Source of the DNA: Lachnospiraceae bacterium
Lineage (GTDB): Bacteria > Bacillota_A > Clostridia > Lachnospirales > Lachnospiraceae
Reading direction: 5' to 3'
Assembly: GCA_009911175.1 (NCBI GenBank)
Contig: QXWX01000017.1
Span: 1 to 64,000 of the forward strand
Length of the DNA: 64,000 bases
Shown: positions 42,359 to 51,695 of the stretch, piece by piece
How positions within the stretch are numbered: the stretch's first letter is position 1
How the letters are laid out: each line of letters opens with the position of its first letter
Translations under genes and position numbers: made by a program
Notes under the pieces: generated by a model
Database searches by the model: none
The model's input: the letters and a program-made list of their open reading frames with translations, nothing else
What the model was told of the DNA's origin: nothing

Positions 42359-43750
42359 CTATAATTCGCAGTTCTTCACGGTCCTCGGGAAGGGCACCAC
42401 GTCACGGATATTGGCCATGCCGGTGAGATACATCACACAGCGTTCAAAGCCAAGCCCGAAGCCCGCGTGGCGGGTGGAGCCGTATTTCCTCAGATCCAGA
42501 TAGAACTGGTAGTCCTCTTCTTTTAAATTCAGTTCCTTCATCCTTGCGCGCAGCTTCTCATAGTCGTCTTCCCTCTGGCTCCCGCCGATGATCTCTCCGA
42601 TTCCGGGCACCAGACAGTCCACGGCCGCAACGGTCTTTCCGTCCTCATTCAGCTTCATATAAAACGCCTTGATCTCCTTCGGATAATCCGTCACGAATAC
42701 AGGGCGCTTGAATACCTGCTCGGTAAGATACCGCTCATGCTCTGTCTGCAGGTCGCAGCCCCAGGATACCTTATACTCAAACTTGTCGTTATTTTTGCTC
42801 AGAATATCAATGGCCTCTGTATAAGTCACCTTGGCAAAATCCGATTCCACTACATTTTTCAGGCGTTCCAGAAGTCCCTTGTCCACAAAGGAATTGAAGA
42901 AATTCATCTCCTCCGGTGCCTGCTCCATCACATAGGAGATCACATATTTCAGCATGGCCTCCGCCAGCTCCATATTGTCCTCCAGATCGGCAAACGCAAT
43001 CTCCGGCTCGATCATCCAGAACTCCGCCGCATGACGGGTGGTGTTGGAATTTTCCGCCCGGAAGGTGGGACCGAAGGTATAAATGCTCCGGAACGCCTGG
43101 GCGTAGGTCTCGCCGTTGAGCTGGCCGCTGACCGTCAGGCTGGTCTCCTTCCCGAAGAAATCCTGGGTATAATCCACGCTTCCATCCGGGTTCTTCGGCA
43201 GATCTCCCATGTCCAGCGTGGTCACCCGGAACATCTCGCCCGCTCCCTCGCAGTCGCTTCCAGTGATCAGCGGAGTATGCACATACACAAATCCCCTCTC
43301 CTGGAAGAACTTATGAATGGCGTAAGCCGCCAGAGACCGTACCCGGAATACGGCCTGAAATGTATTCGTCCTGGGCCGCAGATGGGAAATGGTCCTGAGA
43401 TATTCAAAGCTGTGGCGCTTTTTCTGCAGCGGATAATCCGGCGCGGAAGCCCCTTCCACCGTCACTTCCTCCGCCTGGATCTCGAAGGGCTGCTTTGCCT
43501 GAGGTGTCGCCACCAGGGTTCCTGTAATGACCACCGCCGCCCCTACGTTCTGTTTTGAAATCTCCTGGAAGTTGTCCATTTTATCATGATATACGATCTG
43601 CAGCGGTTCAAAATAAGAGCCGTCATTGACTACGATAAATCCGAATGTCTTGGAATCCCGGATGCTGCGGATCCAGCCTCCGACCGTTACCTGCTTGTCC
43701 AGATAAGCTTCTCTGTTTTTAAATAATTCCCGAATTGTCACTAATTCCAT
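42359..43750 (-). CDS. asnS: Asparaginyl-tRNA synthetase
   Basis: About 463 residues, class IIb. The N-terminal OB fold begins [20 protein letters not shown]; motif 2 is [21 protein letters not shown] and motif 3 ends [16 protein letters not shown]. Motif strings are as read in the frame. Start at 43750 with AAAGGAG upstream; the open frame extends further but without a ribosome-binding site. No T-box leader was seen in the roughly 215 bases upstream. Confidence 0.96.
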   Translation of the reverse strand: MELVTIRELFKNREAYLDKQVTVGGWIRSIRDSKTFGFIVVNDGSYFEPLQIVYHDKMDNFQEISKQNVGAAVVITGTLVATPQAKQPFEIQAEEVTVEGASAPDYPLQKKRHSFEYLRTISHLRPRTNTFQAVFRVRSLAAYAIHKFFQERGFVYVHTPLITGSDCEGAGEMFRVTTLDMGDLPKNPDGSVDYTQDFFGKETSLTVSGQLNGETYAQAFRSIYTFGPTFRAENSNTTRHAAEFWMIEPEIAFADLEDNMELAEAMLKYVISYVMEQAPEEMNFFNSFVDKGLLERLKNVVESDFAKVTYTEAIDILSKNNDKFEYKVSWGCDLQTEHERYLTEQVFKRPVFVTDYPKEIKAFYMKLNEDGKTVAAVDCLVPGIGEIIGGSQREDDYEKLRARMKELNLKEEDYQFYLDLRKYGSTRHAGFGLGFERCVMYLTGMANIRDVVPFPRTVKNCEL

Positions 43751-43966
43751 CTCAAAATACTCCTTTTTTATTGTAAGGCAGATTGGCCGCGCGTCTGCCG
43801 GCGCATCTGCGGCAATTTCTTTCCGCTTTACAGTATATCCGTTTCCGCGGATAAAATCAACCTCATAATCCTGCCGTGTCCCAAAAAATTTCCAGCTGCG
43901 CGGTTGGAAAATGGCCGCGGATAATTCCATTTCTGATCCAGAGCAATACAAGATTTAAAAAATGGA

Positions 43967-44030
43967 TTGACAACTGCATTTTTATCGTCTATACTAAGCA
44001 TGTAATTTAGTTTGTTACTTGACTAACTAA
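43967..44030 (+). promoter_or_regulatory. Promoter and operator of the GntR-ABC operon
   Basis: TTGACA (43967-43972), 17-base spacer, TATACT (43990-43995). Downstream TTAGTT (44007-44012) and AACTAA (44025-44030) form an inverted repeat with a 12-base centre, a plausible site for the YtrA-type regulator. It is in the 302-bp gap 43751-44052, shared with the asnS upstream region; no gene is seen there. Confidence 0.75.
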
Positions 44031-44052
44031 CTATATAAGCGAGGTGATCCTA

Positions 44053-44436
44053 TTGAAGATAAATCCGGACCTGGATAAGCCGATTTTTATCCAGATCGCT
44101 GAACAGCTGGAGGACTCGATCTTTACAGGTGTCTTCCCGGAGGAAACGAAAATTCCATCCACGAATGAGATCTCTGCCCTGCTGAGCATCAACCCGCACA
44201 CAGTCCTAAAAGGGATGAACCTGCTGGTGGATGGAGATATGGTTTACAAGAGGAGAGGGCTTGGGATGTTTGTAAGGGAAGGGGCGGTGGAGCGGATCCG
44301 CCGGAAGCGCCAGAGCCAGTTTTACAGCCAGTACGTTGCTGTACTGGTTCAGGAAGCATTAAAGCTGGAAATGCCGAAGGAAGAGCTTATAGCACTGATA
44401 GAAAGGGGTTATATCAATGAAAGCAATTCAGATTAA
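44053..44436 (+). CDS. GntR-family regulator, YtrA type
   Basis: About 127 residues: an N-terminal winged helix (INPDLDKPIFIQIAEQLEDSI, then IPSTNEISALLSINPHTVLKGMN region) and a short C-terminal dimerisation tail, the YtrA subfamily that controls adjacent ABC exporters. I place the start at TTG 44053, six bases after GAGGTG; the GTG at 44044 overlaps the ribosome-binding site. Its 3' end overlaps the ABC ATPase by 20 bases. Probably an autorepressor. Confidence 0.88.
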   Translation: MKINPDLDKPIFIQIAEQLEDSIFTGVFPEETKIPSTNEISALLSINPHTVLKGMNLLVDGDMVYKRRGLGMFVREGAVERIRRKRQSQFYSQYVAVLVQEALKLEMPKEELIALIERGYINESNSD

Positions 44437-45277
44437 TCATATTACGAAGCGGTACGGCAATGTGGCTGCCCTTGAAGATCTCTCTTTTTCATTTGAGTAC
44501 GGAAAGATCTACGGATTGTTGGGGCGAAACGGCGCCGGTAAGTCTACTTTGATCAATATCATCGCAAACCGTCTCTTTGCGGACGAGGGCGAGGTTCTGA
44601 TCGACGGCCTGCCCGCGAAGGAGAATATGGCAGTACATGAAAAGCTGTTCTGCATGAGCGACCAGAACCTGTATGACAGCAATTTGAAGATCCGAGATAT
44701 TTTCAAGTGGACCGGCCGGTTTTACGACCATTTTCAGATGGATCAGGCCTTTGAGATCGCAGAAATGTTTTCTCTGGATACCAAAAAGCGGTTTCCCGCC
44801 CTTTCCAATGGACAGCAGTCCATCTTTAAACTGACGGTCGCCCTTGCCCTGGATGTTCCCTATGTGATCTTCGACGAGCCGGTGCTGGGACTGGACGCGA
44901 ACCACAGGGAGCTGTTCTATCATCTGCTGCTGCGGGATTATGAAGAACGCCAGAGAACGATCATCCTGGCGACACACCTGATCGAAGAGGTTGCGAATAT
45001 CATCGAGGAAGTGGTGCTGATCGACAAGGGCAGGCTTCTCCTGCAGGAGTCCGCGGAAACCCTTCTGGACAGAGGATACTGTGTATCCGGATCTGAGAAT
45101 GCGGTTCGGGATTTCTGTATCGATAAACAAGTGATCGGGTACGATGAGCTGGGCGCCCTCAGGCTGGCTTATATCCTGGGCGCAAGAGAGGACCTGCCGA
45201 AGGGCAGTCCATTGCAGATCTCTCATATGAATCTGCAGAAGCTGTTTGTGAAATTAACAGAGAAAGGCGGTAACTGA
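44417..45277 (+). CDS. ABC transporter ATPase (YtrB/CcmA type)
   Basis: A 286-residue ATPase. Walker A is GLLGRNGAGKST, the Q-loop region SDQNLYDS, the signature LSNGQQSIFKLTVALAL (NGQQ, slightly unusual), Walker B YVIFDEPVLGLD and the switch His in ILATHLIEEV. Overlaps gntR and is one base from the permease, so it is co-translated. Such GntR-controlled systems often respond to cell-envelope stress or antimicrobial peptides; that role is inferred. Confidence 0.92.
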   Translation: MKAIQINHITKRYGNVAALEDLSFSFEYGKIYGLLGRNGAGKSTLINIIANRLFADEGEVLIDGLPAKENMAVHEKLFCMSDQNLYDSNLKIRDIFKWTGRFYDHFQMDQAFEIAEMFSLDTKKRFPALSNGQQSIFKLTVALALDVPYVIFDEPVLGLDANHRELFYHLLLRDYEERQRTIILATHLIEEVANIIEEVVLIDKGRLLLQESAETLLDRGYCVSGSENAVRDFCIDKQVIGYDELGALRLAYILGAREDLPKGSPLQISHMNLQKLFVKLTEKGGN

Positions 45278-45278
45278 T

Positions 45279-46046
45279 ATGAAAAAAATGCGTATATTAA
45301 TCCGATATGAATGCGAACTTTCCTGGAAGTATATCTGGATTTTTTACCTTGCAATCGCGATTGTCTTTCCCACTGTCTACGGCCTGCTCTACCTTCTGAC
45401 ACATGAAACTGGAAGGATAAACTGCCTGGAAATGAATACCATGATCTTTGTCGGGATCGTCGGCATGATGCAGATAAACGAGGATTTCCGGATGCTGATG
45501 CAGAACGGCTTTACCAGGGCTTATATTTTTTCCGCCACCGCTGCCCAGTTTGCCTTTATATCCGGCCTGATGTCTCTGATCGATACGGCTGCCGGAATGG
45601 TTCTTCGAGGGCTCCTGTCCGGGTTGTTTGATTATGAAACCATCTTCGAAAGCTTATACGGATATGGGCATCCGGCCGTTTTGCGCTGTCTCTGGCTGTT
45701 CCTGGTCTATCTACTGATCAGCAGCCTGGGGTTCTTCTTTGCCCTGGTCATAAACCGGGTGCCGAAAAAGCTCTCCGTATTCGCAGTCACGATCCTTGCT
45801 GCCCTCCTTTTGCTTGGAATTCCCTTCCTGTTCGCAGCTGTATCCGCTCCCTGGAAAGCTGTCGGACACAGCATCCTGAGCTTTACGGTAAGATGCTTCG
45901 GCTTCATGGACGACGGTACGGTACGGCTGACCAATCCGATCTTTCTTCTGCTCCTGTGTATCGGGATCCTGAGCGCCGGCTCCTATTTGATCATACGGCG
46001 TACGGAACTCAGCGCCGTCAGAAGAAGCGCGCTTACTTTGAATTGA
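45279..46046 (+). CDS. ABC transporter membrane subunit
   Basis: A 255-residue protein with about six hydrophobic helices (near 17-40, 56-68, 82-108, 138-160, 168-192, 222-240), an ABC-2-like topology. No soluble domain. It forms the membrane half for the preceding ATPase. A family E hairpin follows, 22 bases past the stop. Confidence 0.85.
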   Translation: MKKMRILIRYECELSWKYIWIFYLAIAIVFPTVYGLLYLLTHETGRINCLEMNTMIFVGIVGMMQINEDFRMLMQNGFTRAYIFSATAAQFAFISGLMSLIDTAAGMVLRGLLSGLFDYETIFESLYGYGHPAVLRCLWLFLVYLLISSLGFFFALVINRVPKKLSVFAVTILAALLLLGIPFLFAAVSAPWKAVGHSILSFTVRCFGFMDDGTVRLTNPIFLLLLCIGILSAGSYLIIRRTELSAVRRSALTLN

Positions 46047-46068
46047 TACGTTATGGTCACAAAGTATA

Positions 46069-46135
46069 AGGAGTTGCAGGAAAATAACTGATGCAGATCG
46101 CGCAGGATGTGTCAGTTATTTTTCTACAACTCCTA
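46069..46135. repeat. Dispersed hairpin family E, copy 1
   Basis: AGGAGTTGCAGGAAAATAAC ... GTTATTTTTCTACAACTCCT forms a hairpin over about 67 bases between convergent genes. TGATGC after the left arm is shared with 24001. Likely a bidirectional transcript end. Confidence 0.85.
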
Positions 46136-46148
46136 AATGAAAGCCTGA

Positions 46149-48011
46149 TTACGAGAATCGAATCTCACCGTTGGAAAGCCTTGCGTTGCACATGGATGTC
46201 ACCTGCTTCAGCCGGGCCTTGATATCGCAGATGGTCAGCACCAGCCCCGGATACGCGATGTCGGCAACCAGCCTGCATCCGCCCAGGTTCTCGATCTCCT
46301 CCTGCTTTTTCGCCAGCTCTTCATCCATCTGCTCCAGCTTGATCCGGTTTACGGAAAGGTCAAACTGAAGACGTTTCATACGTTCCACCTTATCCGGACT
46401 GTTGGGACGCTTTTCCAGCTTTTCCAGCTCGGCTTCGGCTTCTTCGATCACTGCCGCCAGCTCCTGCCGCTCGTATTCCACACAGGGCTCGCCGCCCAGA
46501 TAGATACGCGTCTGGCTTTCGGATTTTGAGCCCACGACCTTGGCGCTGACTTTTTTTGCCGCCCGGATCCGTCCGCCTACAATGATGCCTCTTCCGGACC
46601 GGACCTGTATCTCCCCGTCGCTGTATACTTCGCTGTTGACGATGCAGTCAGCCTGCAGATTCGCCCGCGCGTGAACGATACTGTTTTCCAGATATTTCGC
46701 AAAGACACTGCCGTCTGCCCTGACCACGGAATCGGTATTCCCTACGATCCCCTTGGCTACGATCAGATCCCCGCCTGCCTCTACGGTGGCCGACTCTACA
46801 ACGCCGTCTACCGTGATATTGCCTGCTGCCCGCACGCTGAAACCGCTGCACACTCTGCCGCGGATATGCACATCCCCCATATAGTTGATATTTCCCGTAG
46901 AATAATCTACGTTGTCGTCAATCTCCAGCACCGCCTTTACCTGAAATGTCTTTCCCACGTATTCCACATGGCCTGCCTGGGTTGCCAGCAGCTTGGTGCC
47001 GTCTTCGCTGATCTCCGTATTCTGCCCCTTAGTAAGAGGCGCTTCTTTGCCGTCCTTGGCCGGAACCTCCTGATCCAATACCGTTCTGCCCGGTTCCCCC
47101 GGTGTCGGCAGGACTGCCTCACAGATCACGCCTCCCGCTTCTACGCTCTGGAAGAAATGGAGAGACGCGTAGTCCACCCGGTCGTGCTCATCCACTTCAA
47201 ACTTCCGTTCCACGACCCGTTCAAAATGCTCAATGATCCGGCCGTCTGTTCCGTTGCGAGCCGGTTTTCCTTTTGCCAGGAAAAACAGAGAAAAATAAGG
47301 ATTCCGTTCCTCCGGCAGGCGCTTGAGTAATTCCTCGTCTACTCCAAACGCAATTCCGGTATCGGAAAGCGCCTCGTAAAGCATCTCCCGATCCACGTCT
47401 TTTCCTTCTCCCACCGGTGGAAATACGATCAGCCAGGCGGAAAGCTTGTCGGCTGATATATGGATGACCGGCTGCGCATCCAGCTCGATCGGCGGCGGTG
47501 TCAGTATCTCGTTCCGCGCACTCTGTTCTGCTGATGCAGTCTTCTGTGCCTCAGCCTGCGCGCTCTCTCCTGCCGGTGTGTCTTCCTTCGCCGCGGACTG
47601 CTTGCTCTGCTCTATCAATAAAGCCTTTTGCGCGTCCGCCTGTGCCTTTTCTTCCCTGGCCTTTATCTCTTTAAGACGGGAATTGGCTGCCAATGTAAGT
47701 ACCCTCTGCAGGCGTCCCAGCTCCTTCCTCAGCTCAGACTGAGAAAAATCTTCGCGGCCTCCCAGCAGCAGTCTGGGACTTGACAGTCCTTTCGCCCTTT
47801 CGGCCCGCATCTCACACAATTTATGCAGCGCATGCCCCTTGGGCAATTCCAGCTCAACTTCGACGGCAGGGGGCGGAGGCTGCGCTGTTACGGCTTGTTC
47901 CTCCTTCTTCTCCATACTCTCCTGCAACAAATGGTCCGGAACCTGTTTGTCTCTGACCTGTTCTGATTTCGATCCAAACAATCGAGACCAGATCTCTTTT
48001 TTGAAACCCAT
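46149..48011 (-). CDS. DUF342/FapA-family protein
   Basis: About 620 residues. An Ala/Gln/Glu-rich linker (about 100-165, EEKAQADAQKALLIEQSKQS region) precedes the DUF342 beta-helix core (about 210-530: GNINYMGDVHIRGRVCSGFSVRAAGNITVDG in part, then ANLQADCIVNSEVYSDGEI). A C-terminal coiled coil closes it. FapA-type proteins are linked to flagella or cell-surface polymers, but no flagellar gene is near. AAGGAGGTG precedes the ATG at 48011. Confidence 0.85.
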   Translation of the reverse strand: MGFKKEIWSRLFGSKSEQVRDKQVPDHLLQESMEKKEEQAVTAQPPPPAVEVELELPKGHALHKLCEMRAERAKGLSSPRLLLGGREDFSQSELRKELGRLQRVLTLAANSRLKEIKAREEKAQADAQKALLIEQSKQSAAKEDTPAGESAQAEAQKTASAEQSARNEILTPPPIELDAQPVIHISADKLSAWLIVFPPVGEGKDVDREMLYEALSDTGIAFGVDEELLKRLPEERNPYFSLFFLAKGKPARNGTDGRIIEHFERVVERKFEVDEHDRVDYASLHFFQSVEAGGVICEAVLPTPGEPGRTVLDQEVPAKDGKEAPLTKGQNTEISEDGTKLLATQAGHVEYVGKTFQVKAVLEIDDNVDYSTGNINYMGDVHIRGRVCSGFSVRAAGNITVDGVVESATVEAGGDLIVAKGIVGNTDSVVRADGSVFAKYLENSIVHARANLQADCIVNSEVYSDGEIQVRSGRGIIVGGRIRAAKKVSAKVVGSKSESQTRIYLGGEPCVEYERQELAAVIEEAEAELEKLEKRPNSPDKVERMKRLQFDLSVNRIKLEQMDEELAKKQEEIENLGGCRLVADIAYPGLVLTICDIKARLKQVTSMCNARLSNGEIRFS

Positions 48012-48166
48012 GCATTTCACCTCCTTCACATGGAGTTCACAGTGTATAGTTCTGTAATCTTATTATACACTGTAAAGGGCTGTACTAGCAAGCAATAAAT
48101 ATCTAATTCCAGGATATTCCTTATTTTTGTGGTCCGGAAATATTTCGGCAGTCCTTCGCTCTGCCG

Positions 48167-48197
48167 AAAAAAAGGGACTGCCTTATCCGGCAATCCC
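48167..48197 (-). terminator. Terminator after the sodium-dependent transporter gene
   Basis: Minus strand GGGATTGCC, loop GGATAA, GGCAGTCCC, then seven T (48167-48173). Confidence 0.92.
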
Positions 48198-48213
48198 AAC
48201 AGCAACCAGAGTT

Positions 48214-49677
48214 TTACTGATCCTGCCTGCGCACCACCGCGCACGCTATGATAAATCCAAGGAAGAGCACGGCCGCGATCATCCATCCGGTGAGCGCCGC
48301 GGTTCCCTGGCCCACAAATTTATCATAATATCCTTTCAGATAGATCACGGTAATGATCAGCGGCAGGACATAGGACATATAGCCTTCCAGCCATCCCGGA
48401 AACCGAATCCCCTTTCCTGTATTCGCTTCTTCCAGAAAATTCGCCCAGCCCCAGCCGTTTTTCCGTGTACAGAAGAGCACATACCCCAGGCTGCCCAGCG
48501 GGAGCAGGTTATTGGATACGATAAAATCCTCCAGATCCAGGATATTGGTTCCCGCTCCCAACGGCTCAAAGCCGGCCAGGACGTTAAATCCCAGCACGCA
48601 GGGCATGCTCAGCACAATGATCAGGACCGCGCTCACCAGCACGCTTTTGTTCCTGGACCAGCCGAAAATATCGATATCGAAGGATATGATATTTTCAAAT
48701 ACAGCCACAATGGTCGTGAATGCCGCAAAGGTCAGAAACAGAAAAAACAGTGCGCTCCAGATCTGCCCTCCCGGCATCTGGGCAAAGATATTGGGAATGG
48801 TGATGAAGATCAGGCTCGGCCCCGCTCCCGGCTCAATGCCGAAGGCGAAGCAGGACGGAATGATGATGAAGCCTGCCATCAGCGCCACGAAGGTATCCAG
48901 CGCGGTAATGCTGATCGCCTCTCCCGCAAGGCTCCGCTCTTTTCCGATATAGCTGCCGAAGATCATCATCGCGCCGATACCGATCGAGAGGGTAAAGAAT
49001 GCCTGGCTCATGGCCCCGAAGATCACATTTCCGATACCCATCTCCTTCATCTGGGCAAAATCCGGTACCAGGTAGAAATGGATCCCTTCCCCGGCCCCTT
49101 CCAGAAATACGGAATGTACTGCCAACACCAGCATGATGACCAGAAGCGCGCTCATCATCAGCTTGGAAACCCGCTCAATCCCCTTCTGGATCCCGAACTG
49201 GCAGACCGCAAAACCGATGACGCAGATCAGGGTTGTCCAGAACGCCATCACCGGCGCGTTGCCCAGCATGTCCGAAAAACCGGCTGTCACTGTATCCGTA
49301 GACGCCCCGGCAAATTCTCCCGCAATGCTGCGGAAGCAGTAATACATCATCCAGCCGCCTACCGTGGTGTAGAACATCATCAGCAGATAGCTTCCGATGA
49401 TGCCGACCCATTTCGTGATATGCCAGCCCGTCCCCTGGGGCTCCAGCCGTTCAAAGCCTGCCGCAACGCTGCGGCCGCTGCCTCTTCCGATGGCAAACTC
49501 ACAGGTAAGCACCGGGATCCCCAATACCAATAAAAAGATCAGGTAGATCAGAATAAATGCCGCTCCCCCAAATTCCCCGCACATGTACGGGAACTTCCAT
49601 ACATTTCCAATGCCGATGGCACATCCGGCAGATACCAGAATGAACCCCAGCCTGGAACCAAACTTTTCTCTCTTCAC
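48214..49677 (-). CDS. Sodium-dependent (NSS/SNF family) transporter
   Basis: About 487 residues with eleven or twelve membrane helices, a LeuT-type sodium symporter for amino acids or amines. The diagnostic start REKFGSRLGFILVSAGCAIG leads into GNVWKFPYMCGEFGGAAF, which lines the sodium and substrate sites. I place the start at GTG 49677, 7 bases after GAGGAGG, because homologues begin with this KREKFGSRLGF; upstream ATGs lie in unrelated repeat DNA. Substrate not predictable. Confidence 0.93.
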   Translation of the reverse strand: MKREKFGSRLGFILVSAGCAIGIGNVWKFPYMCGEFGGAAFILIYLIFLLVLGIPVLTCEFAIGRGSGRSVAAGFERLEPQGTGWHITKWVGIIGSYLLMMFYTTVGGWMMYYCFRSIAGEFAGASTDTVTAGFSDMLGNAPVMAFWTTLICVIGFAVCQFGIQKGIERVSKLMMSALLVIMLVLAVHSVFLEGAGEGIHFYLVPDFAQMKEMGIGNVIFGAMSQAFFTLSIGIGAMMIFGSYIGKERSLAGEAISITALDTFVALMAGFIIIPSCFAFGIEPGAGPSLIFITIPNIFAQMPGGQIWSALFFLFLTFAAFTTIVAVFENIISFDIDIFGWSRNKSVLVSAVLIIVLSMPCVLGFNVLAGFEPLGAGTNILDLEDFIVSNNLLPLGSLGYVLFCTRKNGWGWANFLEEANTGKGIRFPGWLEGYMSYVLPLIITVIYLKGYYDKFVGQGTAALTGWMIAAVLFLGFIIACAVVRRQDQ

Positions 49678-49735
49678 TTTGTTTTCCTCCTCAGTGTTTT
49701 TGTTACTCATTTGAAAACATGCCTGCGCGCCAGCG

Positions 49736-49877
49736 CAATTCATTTTATAATCTGTCACCAATTTTCGCCAGGAAATTGATGACCCGCTTGCGCATCGGCG
49801 CAATTCATTTTATAATCTGTCACCAATTTTCGCCAGAAAATTGATGACCTGCTTGCGCATCGGCGCAATTCATTTTA
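49736..49877. repeat. Dispersed element family F: 65-bp tandem repeat
   Basis: Two 65-bp units (49736-49800, 49801-49865) plus the start of a third. Each contains GTCACCAATTTTCGCCAG and AAATTGATGAC, which fold back on each other, then GCTTGCGCATCGGCG. Related units lie at 57107-57215. It is between divergent genes in the 296-bp gap 49678-49973. Confidence 0.92.
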
Positions 49878-49973
49878 TCATATGGAGGGGAAGTCAGCAA
49901 CTTGTTCTTTCCTTCTATTGAATTTATTCCTGTGTCATGTTATCTTAAATATAAGGCAAGGGAGGTACTTGAT

Positions 49974-51599
49974 ATGGGGAATTATCTGGACAGCAGAGCT
50001 TCTTTTACTGCATATTCCGAAGTGTATAAAAGTCCGTACTTCGTGGATAAATCCGCAATTCTGGAGAAGCTCATCCCCAGAATCGGGATATCGGAAAAAT
50101 ATATTTGTATTACAAGACCCCGGCGTTTTGGAAAATCAGTAACTGCAAATATGGTGGCCGCCTTCTTTTCCAGGGGCTGCGACTCCCGGAAGATTTTTGA
50201 CAATTTAAAAATTGCAGAGGCGCCGTTTTATACAGAACATGTGAACCGATATTCTGTCATTTCCATCTCATTCAATCGGCTTCCAAGGCGGTGCGGCAGT
50301 TTTGAGGATTATATCAGCCGTATTGAGCGGAAACTGACAGAAGATCTGGTCGAAAGCTATCCGCAGGCAAAGGTTGACCCGGAGGATGCAGTCTGGGATA
50401 TCCTGAAAGCCATTTACGATACAAATCCTGCCGCACGCTTTATATTCGTTTTGGATGAATGGGATTTTATTTTCCACAAAGATTTTATATCAGGAAGAGA
50501 CAAAAAAGCTTATATAGAATTTCTGAGCAGTCTGCTGAAGGATCAGCCTTATGTTGATTTTGTATATATGACGGGCATTCTGCCCATTGCCAAATACTCG
50601 AGCGGCTCGGAGCTGAATATGTTTCTGGAATATACTATGGCTTCGGAAGAATTGTTCAGCAGTGATTTTGGTTTTACGGAGGCCGAAGTCTCCGGTCTTT
50701 ACGATAAATACTTACAAAACCAGCCGAATCCAGAGGTAACGCTGGACGGCCTGAAAATATGGTATGACGGGTATTGTACAAAATCCGGGGAACGGGTTTA
50801 TAATCCACGTTCTGTCGCCGCATCCTTAACGAACAACAACCTGGGGAATTACTGGACCAGTGCTGGTCCTTATGATGAGATTTATTATTATATCAACCAT
50901 AACACGGCCGCCGTATGCGATGATCTTGCCCGGATGATATCCGGTACTCCGATTCCCGCAAAGGTGCGGGAGTATGCGGCCACCTCCATGAATCTGACGA
51001 ATAAGGATGAAATATTTTCCGCAATGGTTGTATATGGATTCCTCAGTTATGAAAAGGGGTATATGCAGATCCCGAATCGTGAATTGATGGAAAAATTTGA
51101 CGATATGCTGCAAAAGGAACCTTCCCTCGGATATGTATATGAGCTTGCGAAGCAATCAGAAAAAATGCTGCACGCAACACTTACGGGGGATACCCAGACA
51201 ATGCTGCGGATTTTAGAATTTGCACACAATACAGAGATTCCTCTGCTGAATTATAACAATGAAACTGACTTAACAGCAGTAGTAAATCTGGTCTATCTTG
51301 CAGCCCGGGATTCGTATCGGATCGAGCGTGAGGATAAGGCCGGGATTGGATTTGTGGACTTTATATTTTATCCGGAACTGGATAAAAAGGCAGATGGAAT
51401 CATCCTGGAACTGAAAGTTGACCATACAGTTGAAGAAGCGCTCCAACAGATCAAGGTTAAAAAATATGCGCTGAAATATGAAGGAAAACTAGGTGAAACG
51501 CCCAAATATACCGGGCGGGTTCTGGGCGTAGGGATTGCTTATGATACAAAAAGCAAGGCGCATACCTGTAAGGTGGAAGTATTGCGGAACGCAATATAA
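49974..51599 (+). CDS. AAA-ATPase-like + PD-(D/E)XK nuclease-like protein, second locus
   Basis: About 541 residues, same architecture as 22149-23852 but clearly divergent: PYFVDKSAILEKLIP, P-loop RPRRFGKS (48-55), FVLDEWDFI as Walker B, WYDGY, and a C-terminal DFIFYPELD ... GIILELKVDH nuclease core. GGGAGG precedes the ATG at 49974. Single gene with its own promoter region built on the family F repeat. Function unknown. Confidence 0.87.
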   Translation: MGNYLDSRASFTAYSEVYKSPYFVDKSAILEKLIPRIGISEKYICITRPRRFGKSVTANMVAAFFSRGCDSRKIFDNLKIAEAPFYTEHVNRYSVISISFNRLPRRCGSFEDYISRIERKLTEDLVESYPQAKVDPEDAVWDILKAIYDTNPAARFIFVLDEWDFIFHKDFISGRDKKAYIEFLSSLLKDQPYVDFVYMTGILPIAKYSSGSELNMFLEYTMASEELFSSDFGFTEAEVSGLYDKYLQNQPNPEVTLDGLKIWYDGYCTKSGERVYNPRSVAASLTNNNLGNYWTSAGPYDEIYYYINHNTAAVCDDLARMISGTPIPAKVREYAATSMNLTNKDEIFSAMVVYGFLSYEKGYMQIPNRELMEKFDDMLQKEPSLGYVYELAKQSEKMLHATLTGDTQTMLRILEFAHNTEIPLLNYNNETDLTAVVNLVYLAARDSYRIEREDKAGIGFVDFIFYPELDKKADGIILELKVDHTVEEALQQIKVKKYALKYEGKLGETPKYTGRVLGVGIAYDTKSKAHTCKVEVLRNAI

Positions 51600-51695
51600 A
51601 AATATAGGAGGGGCTTTATCTTGAAAAAATCTTTAATCAGCATTGGAAAATGCTGAAAGCGGAGCTGACATACACGCAGCTCCGCTAAAATTATA

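Noticed and set aside
43751..43966. T-box leader ahead of asnS
   Set aside because: No AGGGTGGNACCGCG-type T-box sequence or specifier arrangement was found; only a GC-rich hairpin is present.
48127..49533. 468-codon plus-strand open frame opposite the sodium-dependent transporter
   Set aside because: Antisense of a membrane protein gene; His/Gln/Arg-rich and without motifs.
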